Assembly: GCF_902713425.1 (NCBI RefSeq) | Contig: NC_081211.1 | Span: 17,051,936-17,115,935, forward strand | DNA from: Acipenser ruthenus | Taxonomy: Eukaryota > Chordata > Actinopteri > Acipenseriformes > Acipenseridae | DNA length: 64,000 nucleotides | Direction of reading: 5' to 3' | Shown: one piece after another, positions 13,490 to 41,574 of the stretch | Numbering within the stretch: position 1 is the first letter of the stretch | Layout of the letters: each line of letters opens with the position of its first letter | Program-made: the position numbers and the translations under genes | Notes under the pieces: model-generated | Databases searched by the model: none | Told to the model about the DNA's origin: nothing | The model's input: the letters and a program-made list of their open reading frames with translations, nothing else

Positions 13490-13715
13490 AGGTTAACCCT
13501 AACCAATACTTGAAGGGCAGTACAGAAACCAGGACCAGAGGACACCGCTTAAAATGAAGTGGAAAAAGACTAAGGACAGAGGGTGGTGAGGGTATGGAAT
13601 GGGTTACCTAGTCATGATGCTGAATCACTTGGATCCTTTAAGACTCAACTTGACAATGTTTTGAGATCTATCAGCTACTGGCAACCGGAGTAGCATAGAT
13701 GGGCCTCATCTTGTT
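13490..13715 (+). mobile_element. LINE 3' fragment (CR1/L2-like)
   Basis: The stretch resembles the 3' end of a CR1/L2-type LINE: ACCAGAGGACACCGCTTAAA-like text, a segment coding for the family's 'trRvvxxWN.LP' C-terminal region, then GATGGGCCTCATC near 13701. It is short, frameshifted and 5' truncated, as is usual for the class. Confidence 0.5.
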
Positions 13716-14599
13716 TTATTTTCTTCGAGAATTCATAAGCCTGTCAGAATTCAGTTATATGACTAGGTGATGCACACTTAGACAAGACGAAGCTCAGACT
13801 AGATTCAGAATACTGTATTTGAAATACATGAAGACAATGGCTCTGATGTTCATAGAAGTTTCTGAGCCAGATGTTACTGATTTAGATCAACTTCAAAACC
13901 AAAAAAAATGCATGGTCTTTTGATCAAGAAGTTTGGCCGCCCTGCTTTTTAACAGGATGTGACAGTACTAGGTTTTATGGAGGCTTTATTGTCACCATAA
14001 TTGACTTGGACTTTTGAACCTGATCTCTTGTAAATGAAGTCCTGACCTTGAGGCTCTGCTTCACCTTCTACACTCTCTTGCCTCAAGATGAGATTAGGAG
14101 AACTTCTGTATCCTGACCTTACATTCTCATTACAAACGTTTAGACTAGGAGTATGTATAGGTTACTGAACCTAACAGTGAAAAGGAGCCTCTGTAAATTG
14201 TAGTTCTGGAGGCTGCATGGATATATACTTTCCATTATCCACACATATATAACCAAAACAATTTAAACTACAGTACATGCAGTACTTAGCAAGTATTATT
14301 AGTCCAACAAATGCTGTTGCATGCTTTGGCCACAGGGGGGAAGCATTGTGTTAAAAACGTTCATTCTTCCGGTCTTCCAGATACAGTATGGTGCATGAGT
14401 TAAATATACTGCAGTAAAAAAATGAATTTACTCACCCAGATATTAGTTCTTTGGCAACCTGACAGTTATATCAATACAATGTCTACAAACATAGTAATTT
14501 ACAGAAAGTCACCGAAAAAAAAAAAACAGAAAAACTGCACGGTTTGAAACGTCTTTGTTTTTTATTTTTTTACTTTGTTACATTTTATTATTTATCAGG

Positions 14600-14609
14600 T
14601 GTGTGTGTG

Positions 14610-14671
<62 letters not shown>

Positions 14672-14676
14672 GTATG

Positions 14677-14736
<60 letters not shown>

Positions 14737-14770
14737 GTATATATATATATATAATGTATATAATATATAT
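14600..14770 (+). repeat. Long (TA)n microsatellite
   Basis: About 170 bp of nearly pure TA dinucleotides with two short interruptions (TAATGTATGTATGTG and TAATGTA). It generates spurious open frames of alternating Tyr/Ile on both strands. Confidence 0.95.
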
Positions 14771-15586
14771 AGGACGCTTCTAAATTACAGGCTATATACA
14801 AAGCATTTAGAATATATACAAACTACTTATAAAGACAATACAAAATTATATAGGAATTTACAAATAAAAATTGAATAAGTATATTAATACTATTAATTGA
14901 TTAATAAGTAACAAGTATCAAACCATATGCAGCACAACATCAATTTGCCACCCTGTCTCAAATAACACAGCCTCCTTGATTATTGACGTGTCCGGTGTTG
15001 AGCCTAGGGTCTCTGCCAAATAGCGTCTCTAGCGTTATCTGGCACTGTAGGTGCCAAACACTGTCTCTAGCACAATTGTAACAATACAGTAATGATGTGC
15101 AATATATTGTATAACCTATGGATTTTATATTTTAATTGTTTTACATTCTTTGTCAGAGAACATTGTACTGCTAATTAGTGGATTTACTACTGTAGCGGTG
15201 CACAATACATTGTAATCGTGTGCGGAGCATGCGAAAATAGTTCTCTGTAACTTTTGTAGAAGTATATATTTATTTAAATAAAATATTTAGTATAATACAC
15301 CTGAAGTTAAAATATATGAGGTTGCGATACTCGGCAACATATTCTTATACGAGAATTAAGGATGTTCTGTACACGTTCAAAGTAAAATCATTGAAATGCG
15401 ACACTTTTCAGCAGACAAGATTCAAAGATGGTGGAAAAAATAAACTAGGCATGCGCAAATGAATTCGTATACGCGCTGACTTATAGCACCGCCTGCGTCT
15501 GAGTCATTGGGGATTGCTGTGAAAAGAGAGGCAGTGAGCTGCAGTCAGACAAGAACGATAGTGCGATAAAGTTTTGTACAAAAACC

Positions 15587-28709
<13,123 letters not shown>

Positions 28710-31140
28710 GAGAAGGTAGGTATTTTATGTACCTGGTAAAAGATTTCACAGTATTTTAGGTTAGCAGGAGGTGTGTGTGTATATCTATCTATCTGGATGT
28801 TTGTTTGTTTTTTAAATGTTTTTTTAAAGCTATTAACACATTTGTGACAGTTGGTGAGCTTTGTATTTTTATTTTATTTTTTTACATAAAACAAAACTGA
28901 AAAAATAAGGCACAATTTCATTAAGGCGGTTGTTTTTACATTACGTACACCATAGGTGCTTGCAGACAGTCCACAAACAAGAATTGTGAATTAAACAGTT
29001 ATGGTGCAGTTCTACAGTTCACATTGCAGAAAGTGGTGAAAATAATGGAACGAAAGGAAGGTTCTGGTGAAAAATGAAGATACATACTGTATATATTTCT
29101 CTTCTGTTTCACTTGTGCAGCGAGCGACGGTGTGGGTGGGTGGTTGCAGACATTGTTGACAAAGCCTGTAGACCCCCACTCAACTGGAATAATCCATAAA
29201 TGAGTGTAGCTCCCCTTCAAACCGTGAGCACTGTCTCTGCCTTTATTAAAAATACTTTCCTGTTTAAACTATACTGACGCTACGCTTGCGTCTTACTAGA
29301 CAACAATAAGTAAGTCTGCATTTTTTTTATTGGTCCGCATTGCGTATCTGCTTACCAGTTATGTGAACCCCTGATTATGTATCAAGAGGGTACAAGGTGT
29401 TGGAAAGCCATATTCTCTGCAGAAACATGTAGACATAATAAATATACGTTAAAATTTGGTGACGTTGGTGTTTTGTAACTGAACTGTATCCCGTTAAGAC
29501 CACCCACGCAGCATTTGACAGGCTGCACAAAATGTGATGTTATCAGCCAAAGTGATTATTGGTTGTTAGTTGCGTTGGAAAGTAATTATATCCTGTGGTT
29601 ACTTAGTAAAGCCCTGCGACGCAGCATTTGTCAGGCAGCACAAAACGTGACAATAAGCGGGTTTGTGAGAAGTAATTGAGAGGTCATTTCTCAAAGAACC
29701 TATGGTGCATGCCAAGAGGCTTTTGAAAAAATAAGCAGTGCAAACTTTGCACTGGAGCAAATTCTCTTTTGGTTTTGAATGAATGAATGAATCTGCTTTG
29801 TGTTTAAATACTGAGAAACCCCAAGCTTGCCGTACTGGAGCCCTGCTTCATGCAATGGGATTGAAATAAAATTCCTACCATTTTAATGTGTAGATTGCTG
29901 TACGTGCAGTTATTATGACAACCCCACAATAGTAGGGCAGTGTATATATATATTTTTTATTATCTTTATTGTATTTTATAGAGGGCATGGGCAGTATTTA
30001 CTGTAAATAGCTAGAGTGGGGGACTGTGTTACCGTTACTGCCGCTAATGAGAAATTATGGTAAAAAACTTTGAGCGTGGTCCATTTGTCAAAATGTTCTT
30101 TTTTTAAAAAAAGTGGATATTTAATAAATATGTATGTAGTTATAACATGATGTATACTATACTGTTAATGATATACATCTATTTGAGTAGATTATTAATG
30201 TTTATCTAATAAAACATGTGAAAAATTATAAAAAATAAATAATTCACAGGGCTCTAATATTAATATACGTTATTGTGAGTATACTCATCTGTGACGTGTA
30301 TAATGGAATGGCTCCCCTAATCAGGCTTGTAATCATGTAAGCACCAGCGGTCCTACAAAAGACCATGATTTTGAAAGGTGTGCCAGGGGAAGCTGAAGTG
30401 TTTTATTTTCCAAGAGATAACATCTACATTAACTGTGTGTTGAATGTTAATCTGATATTTTGAAATGTACAATACAAGAATTGTTCACTTCTGTAAAGTT
30501 CTTTAATGCAGGACAGATAGCAGTGTGCCTGTTAAATATATTTACATTTTGACAAATGTGTTTTACTGTGATTCTCTTTTTTTTTGTTTCAGATCTGTGT
30601 TTTGGATATTCATTTCCAATGAGTGGATCTGCCTTAAATTTTAGTCAGTGTTGTCTATGTTAATATTAACTGTCAAGCAGTATGTGATTTTTTATTACTT
30701 TGATAAATGCAGTGCTTGTGCAACTTTAATCCAGCCCTGGTTAATGTACTGTGCTGCTTCCAGTAAAAAAAAAAAAAAAAAAAAAAATACAACAAGGCAA
30801 CCAGATTACAGTGGAGCGTGCCTATCTCAACCATTCCAGGAAATATCTGACCATATTAAACATTACACATGTGAAATCTAAATGGAGGCTCCAGAGCAGT
30901 GAAGCATTAATCGGACAGGGCCAAGTTAAAATTAATTGTTGAAAGGATATTTCAGATTTACTGAAGAGCATTTAACATATTTAGAAGTTTATTTTCAGTT
31001 AGTATCAGGATGTGCCCACTGTGCAGTTTTATTAGAGTAAAATAAATGTCAGCATCTTACCTTATAATTTGCAAGTCCTGAATTGTCTTTATGAAACTGT
31101 AAATTCAAATCATAACATCTATGAAAAATGAATAAAACCT
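28710..31140 (+). other. PHYKPL 3' UTR region with a probable UTR intron
   Basis: A donor-like GTAGGT follows the stop codon by a few bases, and a T-rich acceptor ends at about 30592, so much of this stretch may be an intron inside the 3' UTR. Two AATAAA signals (31041 and 31131) could end the transcript. A poly(A)-like run of about 23 As lies at about 30765-30787. Confidence 0.45.
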
Positions 31141-31213
31141 ACATCCTGAAAACTAGTTCTCCAGTTAAAAAAAAAAAAAAAAAAAAAAAAGTTATTGTGC
31201 AATAAACATGTTT

Positions 31214-31454
31214 TATTGGCAGCAGTGTGGAGTAATGGTTAGGGCTCCAGACCGGAGGGATGTGGGTTCAATCCCAGGTGGGAGACACTGCTGCTGTACC
31301 CTTGAGCAAGGTACTTTACCCAAATTGCTCCAGTAAAAACCCAACTATATATAATGGGTAATTGTATGTAAAAAAAATAATAAATGTAAACAATGTGATA
31401 TCTTGTAACAATTGTAAGTCGCCCTGGATAAGGGCGTCTAAGAAATAAATAATT
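31214..31454 (+). repeat. tRNA-derived SINE
   Basis: Full-looking copy. The head AGTGTGGAGTAATGGTTAGG carries an A box and GTGGGTTCAATCCCAGGTGG a B box. The body CTGTACCCTTGAGCAAGGTA is followed by a tail GTCGCCCTGGATAAGGGCGT and AAATAAATAAT. It lies between the convergent PHYKPL and HNRNPAB genes. I recall this form from sturgeon and paddlefish DNA, which is inference. Confidence 0.85.
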
Positions 31455-33561
31455 GCTCATTAGTTGTGAATTTAATTTGGTTAAAAAGGAAGGTATAAAA
31501 CTATTTTACCCAATTATGCCTGTGAAGACCTTGCACTACAAGTCAACCTAGTTCAGAAAGCAGCAAGGGGTAGTTACATTGGGGTTTGATGTACTTAGTT
31601 TTGTTAAGTCACATTTTGCATGGGATGTTGTGTTCTTTAAATTAGCATCTAAACATGGCACACAGAATAGCCAGGCTTTCAAGTTAATAAAGTGTTTTTT
31701 AAAAAATGAATTCCCTTACTATAGCATTCAGTTGTACTGCCACTTCTTCAAAAGATGACTAATGTTGTCTTCCCACTAAATATACAAATATGGTTGGCAC
31801 TCAACCTGGGGGTTGCTGTTCAAGTACATTCAGAACACTTTGCAAGCCAACCGATTAGCCTTTGCTAGTGCTAGAAAGCTTCGTAAAAAGTCATGCAGTT
31901 TGTCTGTAAATTAAGTGCTGCAGTAAAACAAATATAGGGAAAGAAATTAAAGGGTTAGACAGGACTAAAAATGCAGATGGGGATTTGTTCTTTAATGGTA
32001 TGTTATCAAGAAGCATTAACTGGAAAGAATTCATTCTAACCAGCAGCAAACAAGTGTTTAAAAAAGTAACTAACATTACACTACAAAACATGCCATCAGA
32101 TTTTCTGTAATCAAATTCCTTTAATGACTTAACTCTGCATATAGCCAAGACAAGAGATAAATACAGAAGATATATAAACCAGAGTTTACGACCAAGTATT
32201 TGCCCAAGACAAACTATAGAGGAATGGTTCAGTGGGGTAGAGGGGTGTCCTTATACATATTTGCAGGTTTCAAGGTGTCTGGTTCTAGAGTGCCGTTTAC
32301 ACGTTTAAAAACCCAATTGTAATCTAAATCGCAAAGCTTTTATAAAACTAAGGAAAAAAAAAAAAAAAAAAGTGTTTAGAACCTGCATCAAGGTTGTCCT
32401 TTGCTACCAGCCATCAACTATACATCATAGCACTTTCCAATGATTAGAAAAAAAACCCTCCATTTCACTCAGTAGCTATGCATCTTGCTTCCACACTTGG
32501 CACAATTTAAACAGTAAAGTAAATCTAGAAACACACTGAAATTACTCAAAATTGTTTTTTTATTTCAAAAGCTCCCCGACAGCTTCGATCGCATATTGTG
32601 GTAAATCCAGTAGACAAGTAAAATACAACCTTACAATACATTAGATTCAAAATAGGTACCAAAAAGTACAGTAAAAATAACACTTCCATCTCTGGAAATG
32701 TATATGGACACAAAATATAAAATAAAAAGTGGAAAAGTGACATTTGCTTCCCCAATTCCTCACTTGTTCTGTACAAATGGAGCATGAGTCTTTTAAATCT
32801 GCCAACTCCAAAGGAAAGTCAGCCCCCGTATTTACTGCAGCAGTATGAAGGGGACCCTGGATCTTGAATTCTTTTATTTTAGTCCTTAAAAGTAAAACAA
32901 AAAGATAAACATGTTGCAAGCTGTCTGGATGCTACGGAGTGGTATGAAAGTTGAATAGCAAGTGTAAGCATGGTCTACAGGCAAGTTCCTAATGCTGCAC
33001 AGAATGCTCCCTTTATTTGCAATTTTAAGAGATCAGGTTCTATTAGCCCTTTGGGGGGCCAAGAGTCAGATGCTTTATTTTTTAAATAGGAGTCGAATTG
33101 AGCAGGAATTTAGTACAGGGCATATTTATAGATAGACAATTAAAGAGGTGCTACTAGAATGCAACTACAAGCACTGATCCCTTGGTACAAATTTACAAGT
33201 TTTAGCCTGGCCAACCACCTTCTCAACCCTTGTTCACACACAATCAATTCAAATAGCTTGTGGTAAGGTTGTGTGGGAAATGCCAGGCTCAGTTGTCCCC
33301 CAATAAAAACAAATGGACTGGTGTGCAAAGCCACTGTTAACAGCTTTTCTATAGATCAGTAGCACGGATCCATTTAAAAGATCCAGTCCAAAAACGCTCA
33401 AGTTCCCCAATTGAGGACTTTGGAACAAGTTACATAATCCAAATTGACTAAATCACATATCCGGATTATGGCACTTTCAGAGAGCGTTAACTACGCATCA
33501 CTAGAACTACATTGTCAAGCCACCATAATCATGCTTCAATGCATACCTGTACTACATGTGA
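31455..33561 (-). other. PHYKPL-HNRNPAB convergent region, probable HNRNPAB 3' UTR
   Basis: No coding structure. On the minus strand, 3' of the HNRNPAB stop, an AATAAA signal occurs at 32559-32564. The transcript may therefore carry about 1 kb of 3' UTR. The limit on the left side is not clear. Confidence 0.4.
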
Positions 33562-36153
33562 TCAGTATGGCTTGTAGCTACTCTGGTGGCCTCCACGTCT
33601 TGGAGTTTTTCCATAGCTTGTATTGCCCTGGTCTGGAGAATGAAAGAGAAAGGGGCTGAGTTCTATTGCGCAAAGACAAGTTAAACAACTAGAATTAAAG
33701 ATTTAATGCTCATACTTACTGTAATCATAACCCCCCTGCCCATATCCGTAGTAGCCAGTGTAGTCGTAGTTTCCGTATCCACCATAGCCACCGTATCCTT
33801 GCTGTCCACCATAGCCATACCCCTGGTTGCCATAGCCCTGATTCCAGTAGTTATTGTAACCCTGGTTCCAGTTCTGGTTTTGGCCTGTAAAATAAAATGC
33901 CTTCTGTAAAAGGTGGTCTTGATCTGCGCCAGGAAAAAGGCTTGTCAACTAGGACTAATAAACACTGAACTAAGGAAGCATGCCAACTGTTCACTACAAG
34001 TATTTTAGACACTTACCTCCTCCTCCACCACGGCCTCCCCTGCCTCTGCCACCAAAACTACGGCCACCGAACTGCTGCTGCTGGTAGACTTCCTTGGGCT
34101 GCGCAATTTTAATTTCACACTGTAAAGAGAGGGAAGTGTTAGTACAACACGCTTCTATAATGAATGTACTCTACAATTTACATTTAATCTATTTAGAGAG
34201 AGAAAGACTATTCAAGTTTAGAAGGCTTAATATGCATCTTATATCTGGTCAACATGCAGCAAATCTAAGGGTGTACAGAACACCACCTTCAAACTAATAT
34301 TTAATCCACCACCCTCACTGAATAAACCCAAACTCCAGTTTGTCACAAATGTGGATCAGAATGATCTAAATTTAGGAAAGTCACATCCTGCCAATTTAAA
34401 AATTAAATGGTTTAGATTTCCTAAACTTGTTTATAAACCAATGGCAGAATGGAAGCCTCACCTTACCGTCTCCTACATACAAACATTCTTAATGCTTCAG
34501 TATAAAATAGAAATAAAAATATACGTACAAGGCCATCCTTCCCGTTTGTTACCTTGCTTCCACTAACGTTATGGTATTTTTTCTCAAGGATTTTTTTAAC
34601 GGGAGATTCTTCTTTGAATGTGATGAATACAAAGCCCCTCCTTTTGTTAGTCTTTGGGTCCATTGGAAGCTCAATGGATTCAATCTGAAATGAAAGGCAC
34701 GGTCAGAGAGCACAAATGTACTTCGATGATCAACTTAAGGTACTTGGCAAACAGGAAAGAGTTAATATTTGGTTACTTGTTTACCTCTCCATAGGTTCCA
34801 AAGTATTCTCTGATCTTTTCTTCTGTTGTCTCTGGGTTCAGACCACCAACAAAGATTTTCTTGACTGGCTCCTTTTTCATAGCCATTGCCTTCTTCGGGT
34901 CGATCTGTCGCCCGTCAAGCCTGTGCTCCTTCTGTTCCAGGACCTAAAAAAAAAAAAACCAACAACTAACAAGTTAAGCATCAGTCTTAAAACCAGCTTT
35001 TTTGTGGGTTCATTTTAAAGCTACAGGCCAAGTTAATGATGCAACACAAACATGCTTTGGACAGATTTTACATAGATTATAGAATGAAATGGCTACTTAA
35101 TCAAATGAGTAGCCAGCACTAATAAGCTAACACATTGAAGCTGTTTGTTTACTCACCTTGTCTACACCAGCAGCTTCTTTGAAGAGGATAAAACCAAACC
35201 CTCTTGATCTTCCTGTGTTGGGATCCATCTTGATAGTGCAGTCAGTCACTTCTCCAAACTTGGAAAAGTAGTCTTTAAGGTCTTTTTTGCTTGTGTCCCA
35301 ACTGAGCCCACCAACAAACATTTTCCTGCATGGGGAGACATTCAGTACCTTTTAGTTTGGATTTTAACCAGGTTCAGACAACAGCATGAAGCATTGGTGT
35401 CCCTTCATAATTGCAGGACTTGTCATCATTCATAACATGTCTGATGATAGGACCGTGATATTTTAATCACCGGGACACAATTTATTCTATGAATTTCAAA
35501 ACTAAATTTTAGGAGCAGAGATAGAAAAGCCAACACCCTATAGTATTAGTAACCAAGCAGAACATGAAACAATTCCATTTAGTGGCCATGTAACACTGCC
35601 CAACGCAGAGGCCACAATGAACACTGCCGAACGAAATAGTACAAATAAGAGAAAAGCTTTGTTTGGGAAGTGGAGTGGCTGTATATCAGAGCACATATTT
35701 AATCCATCATAAAAATCTTATCTGCTCTTGCCAATCGATCCTGTACAGGAAAGGCGCTAAAGCACAAAAGCTGTATAATTGCAAGTATTCAGCCCATCCC
35801 CCACCCTATACTAGCACATGGCGCCAACAAAGACCGGAGGAACAAAGGAGGTCAAGCAGCTACCCCCCACAACAACTACACGCAATTATTTTCCTAGCAC
35901 CTTCCGCAATAAATAATTGTAGCGTTTTATAACCGCCAATCCCTTACCCTGCATCCTCCTCGCTCTTGCTGGCATTGATCTGATCCCCTTCTGTTGCACC
36001 ATTCTGAGGATCTCCCTCCGCCGTTTCCTCCTGCTTAACGTCGTCTTCCGTGTGTTCTGCTGCTTGTTCTGCTTGCTCGGCTCCATTCGATTCCTCCTCT
36101 CCCTCATGGCCGTTCTCGGAGGTTTCCATAAGCTGTTGCTCGGCGTCAGACAT
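33562..36153 (-). CDS. hnrnpab: Heterogeneous nuclear ribonucleoprotein A/B
   Basis: Seven coding exons on the minus strand give 334 aa: 36153-35948, 35325-35157, 34943-34785, 34684-34553, 34119-34017, 33884-33720, 33632-33562. The frame closes exactly. The acidic Glu/Gln-rich N-terminus (about residues 1-68) is of the CBFNT type. RRM1 runs from about residue 70, with RNP2 KMFVGGL and RNP1 [13 protein letters not shown]2 runs from about 153, with KIFVGGL and [10 protein letters not shown]. The tail is Gly/Tyr/Asn-rich (NQGY and YGGYG repeats) and ends QSSYKPY. The protein binds single-stranded RNA and AU-rich elements and acts in mRNA packaging, editing and transport. HNRNPD is the nearest alternative. 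The INAS linker before RRM1, the YDYS tail and the PHYKPL neighbour favour HNRNPAB. If the donor at 33719 is not used, the frame ends three codons later with an alternative KYEH tail. Confidence 0.95.
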
Positions 36154-36760
36154 GATCTGTTTTTTTGTTAGTTACCTATACAACGAAAGGCGGTGTTTAA
36201 AACTGCAACTTCCTCATTGCAGTGCCCTCAAGGCGCGCTCATTACATACACGGCGGTCTCAGCACACCTCAAAATTAAAGTGAAGTCTTATTACAGTTAG
36301 CTTGATATAAGAAATATACGTAAACAAATCATTTAAATTTCACGCTAATCGTGATAAAACACACCTTAAATATCAAACATTAGCAAAACCGATTAAAAAA
36401 ACACTTCCAAAATATTTAAAGCCACAGATGTTTTTAAAATTCACGAATATAATATAAAACCTAATTTCACCGGAACAAAGCGACATTTTCTTTTACTAGC
36501 GTGCGGCTTCTTACATAACATAGGCCGCATACATTTCACGGACAGTTTAACACTATATTTGACATAAAATACCGCATGACCGCAAACTAAAATCTCTATA
36601 TAACCGTATTTGAAAAGGGAATTTCAAATAAAGATCACTATTCAGCGCCAAACAACTGTTACAATAGAATATATTTCTTACTGCTCACAAACGCAGAACT
36701 GGAGACTGGTCTCAAGATGGACTCTCCCTCACAATGCCAACTCGTGGCAGTTCTTATAGT
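36154..36760 (-). promoter_or_regulatory. HNRNPAB promoter and probable 5' UTR intron
   Basis: On the minus strand a TATAAGA box lies at 36752-36758, with a CCAAT-type ATTGG (plus strand) upstream near 36795. An exon of about 36725 to 36682 would end at the donor GCA|GTAAGAA. An acceptor CAG at 36157-36159 would then join three bases before the ATG. This places a start site near 36725. No transcript evidence is available. Confidence 0.4.
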
Positions 36761-38116
36761 ACCGGGTAAGCTGCTTGGTTCAATAAAGACGATCCTTATT
36801 GGCCGTATACCACTGTCAATCACATTGATCGCCACTACTCATTGGAGTATCACACACTTACGCTCTCACCGCCTCTCTTTTCCGCCCACGGAGCATTTTT
36901 TAAAGTGGTTGTGCGCAGAAAGATAAAATGTTTTCTTTTTAAACAAATAAAAAGCAAAATAACACGTGATTAACTCTTGCCGTAAATATTTGTTTATCAT
37001 TTCTTCACGACTTTTTAGATTTTACAACTTTTCCCATATTTATATGTGCGTTATGTTTTTTTTCGCAAGATACTTATCGTTTACATAAGGGGATGGAAGT
37101 AGGGCCGGAGGAGGGGTATTATTAACACTCGCATGCATGTCAGTGAGATGTTGCGTCTGCAGACTCAAATATACTCTGTGTTTTGTTTGTATTATAGTTT
37201 AAACGTGTTACATTTTACGCTTTGTTGACAGTTGCACGTAACCGATGCATAAGTTGAGTTGTTTCCACGAATCTGTGTATAATGTGCGTACGGCAACACT
37301 TATTTTTTTCTATATCACATAACAGGTCGTTTCCTTTTCATGTGGGCAGTGTTAGAATTTTGGAGTTTGTTCCATTGGATTATTTTAAAGACCTCATATC
37401 ATTTTGTGTCTATCTGAAAACAAAGTTGTAGTTTTTACACGACTAGAGGCATAGGGTACAGGGATATGTTTGTTAGAAATTGGATTTTAAGAGGCAGGTT
37501 TATGTTTCCCATAAGCACCCTTGTTTCCAATGTGTGGCACTGTCACTTAAAAATGTTGAAGTTTAAATGCAATTGGGGTTAAACAGATCAAACCTAGAAA
37601 AAGATCCTGTAAGATGCAATGCTTTGTTTAAACGGCTATCTCAAATCCGTTATATTCTAAAGTTTGTGCCAGTGTTGCTTAAATTTACTGAAAAATAAAA
37701 AGGCCACTGAAGAAAAAAACAGCAAATGCCAAACAAAGCTATACAGAGGCTGATTGAATTGTAACTTAGCCTATACCTTCACAAAGTAACCTTTTGAAGG
37801 TGTTACAAATTCAATTGATTGAAAGCGATTTTAAAAAAATAATTTAAAAAAAAAAACACATAACAAGTGCTCTGGCTTTTCTGTTCCTTACCTCATCATG
37901 GATCATTATTGCTGTGTTGCCTGTGTGACAATGTGGGCAATAATCCTTACACTGTCAGTGCACTAGAGCAGACATTTTGAAAAGAGCTTTGAAACAGATT
38001 TTAAAGTTATAAGTGTAAAAAGTTGTCAGGATGTTAACAAGGAAAATAAAAAATACAGATGTTATTTAAACAGTTGTAGCAAAACCCTGCTACTTTTCGG
38101 CCCAGGGGACTTTTTT

Positions 38117-38345
38117 GACCTGAAAAAAGAAACAAGGACCAGGGGTCACAAATGGAGATTAGATAAAGGGGCATTCAGAACAGAAAATAGGAGGCACTTT
38201 TTTACACAGAATTGTTGGGGTCTGGAACCAACTCCCCAGTAATGTTGTTGAAGCTGACACCCTGCGGTCCTTCAAGAAGCTGCTTGATGAGATTCTGGGA
38301 TCAATAAGCTACTAACAACCAAACGAGCAAGATGGGCTAAATGAA
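38117..38345 (+). mobile_element. LINE 3' fragment (CR1/L2-like)
   Basis: AGGGGTCACAAATGGAGATT, GAGGCACTTTTTTACACAGA and CTGGAACCAACTCCCCAGTA encode the 'RREFFTQR..LWNSLP'-like C-terminus of a LINE polyprotein. GATGAGATTCTGGGATCAAT and AGCAAGATGGGC follow. It is 5' truncated, and the frame is not open. Confidence 0.65.
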
Positions 38346-39325
38346 AAAAATACACCGGTTACTTTCCTAATGTGTGGCTCGAATGAAAGATCTAGATCAA
38401 AAATTACATCCAAATTTCAAATTTCAGCCTTCAACTCAGAAGAGAAACTACCAAGTGTAAAATCAGATGGATTTAGATTATTTCATTGATTCTGTGATTG
38501 TACAATGCTTTGTGATAACTGTCGTGAAATGTGCTATATAAAATTATATTGTAAAAGCATAATCTATGTTTTGTCTGAGTTTGACATTAAAACATTTTTT
38601 GACACTCATTGCTTAAGGTCAGCAAGTCAGAGTATTTTCAGCCGAGGTGTCCCGCGGTTTGAGTATCATCAGCATAACAATGAAAATGTACCTCCTGTCT
38701 ACAGACAATATCACCCAAAGGTAACATGCAAGGAAAACTGAAACTGAAACTGAAATTCGGAATATTTAAACCACGAGTGATAGCGAAGTCTAACGTATGG
38801 GTGGGGCATATGAAAAGCATTTGAATGCAAAATGTCACACATGTAGTCAACAGATAGCAATTGCCAACAAGTTACCGCCATTTTGTTACCAAAAATCTGA
38901 ACGTAGGGGTTCTATCACAGTTTTCTTTCTACACAGCATTCATGCAAGCCAGTTCCCATTCTGTTTTAATTAGACAGGTTTCTGCTTTTTAGTTTGTGTA
39001 CTCATTGTTTGGTAGCCAGAGAAACAACTGAGATGTGGGTTAAAGCCCGCTACAAACACCCAAGCTGTTTATCATTAGTTTTGACCATAAATGTCAACTG
39101 TAGAAAAAGTACAGTTAATGGAGTTCAGTTTTTGCATGTTTTAAAATTAACAAAAATGTGTTTGGATAGTGTCCAGGCTTACTGAAAGTACATTATCACC
39201 TTGCAGTGTCTACCATTCCAGCATCCACACAAAGTACAGTTACAATTTGCTAAATCGAATGCTTCTTTTTTTCTGGAATCAATTTTACTTTAATAATTGT
39301 ATTTTTAAATCTGCAGCCTTTTTTC

Positions 39326-39745
39326 AGAAACTCCCCGAGTGGCTCACCTGGTAGAAGCGCAGCTGCATGGTGCCCAAGGTGAGTCATACAGCACAAGTTC
39401 ACGTCCTGGCTGTGTGAACTATGTCCATCATCACTGGGGATTCCGAAGGAAGCTTCACATTGGCTCAGGCCATGGGTGAGGGAGATAAACCCAGGAGGGA
39501 CTGTTTCTCCTCATTGCTCTACAGCAAACCCTGCTGGACAGGCGCCCAGTGAGCTCAAAGGCGGGCACCTGCAGGGCTGGCCTTTGCCCTCCAGAGGCCG
39601 GTAGCTCACTGACATCTGCTCTCGAGTTCCTGGGTGAAAAAGGAAAATGGCTTGGTCGTGGGATCAGAGGACGCCCACTGAATCTTCATTGAGGAGAAAA
39701 GCAATTGGGCATTCCAAATTGGTGGAAAATGATAATTGGACACAC
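39326..39745 (+). repeat. Long SINE, about 400 bp
   Basis: Starts with a tRNA-like head (GTGGCTCACCTGGTAGAAGC), then GGGGATTCCGAAGGAAGCTT, CCCAGTGAGCTCAAAGGCGG and CACCTGCAGGGCTGGCCTTT. It ends near CACACTAAATAAAAAGG. A second copy is at about 50080-50430. Confidence 0.75.
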
Positions 39746-39941
39746 TAAATAAAAAGGTAGTTTCCCATGCTTATACACTTAATAAAATAAGATAGTACTG
39801 TATGTTTCCCATGCAAAATGTGCTGTACCATGTATGTTTTTTGTTTCAATTTCTGTTTTGCTTGGTAAGCTATAACAGTTTTAAAATGTCATTATAACCC
39901 CCATAGTGTTGCAAGTGTCTATTTGGCACCAGAGGTACCTA

Positions 39942-41574
<1,633 letters not shown>

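Larger units (their letters stand above)
9914..15400 (+). other. Probable COL23A1 3' UTR and COL23A1-PHYKPL intergenic DNA
   Basis: After the stop codon the sequence is AT-rich without coding structure. Possible poly(A) signals are scattered, for example AATAAA at 13173-13178, so the end of the transcript is uncertain. The stretch also contains a (CA)n tract near 11203-11231, a 38-bp tandem repeat near 11887-12012, a LINE 3' fragment near 13490-13715 and a long (TA)n tract at about 14600-14770. The tyrosine/isoleucine frames across the TA tract are not genes. Confidence 0.5.
36761..39941 (+). other. HNRNPAB-RACK1 intergenic region, left part
   Basis: The two promoters are head to head about 6 kb apart, although a transposon accounts for part of that. 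Apart from a LINE 3' fragment near 38117-38345 and a SINE near 39326-39745, I recognise no feature. Open frames here are short and unrelated to known families. Confidence 0.5.

Noticed and set aside
14544-14878. Open frames of alternating Tyr/Ile on both strands
   Set aside because: They are translations of a (TA)n microsatellite, with no coding signal.
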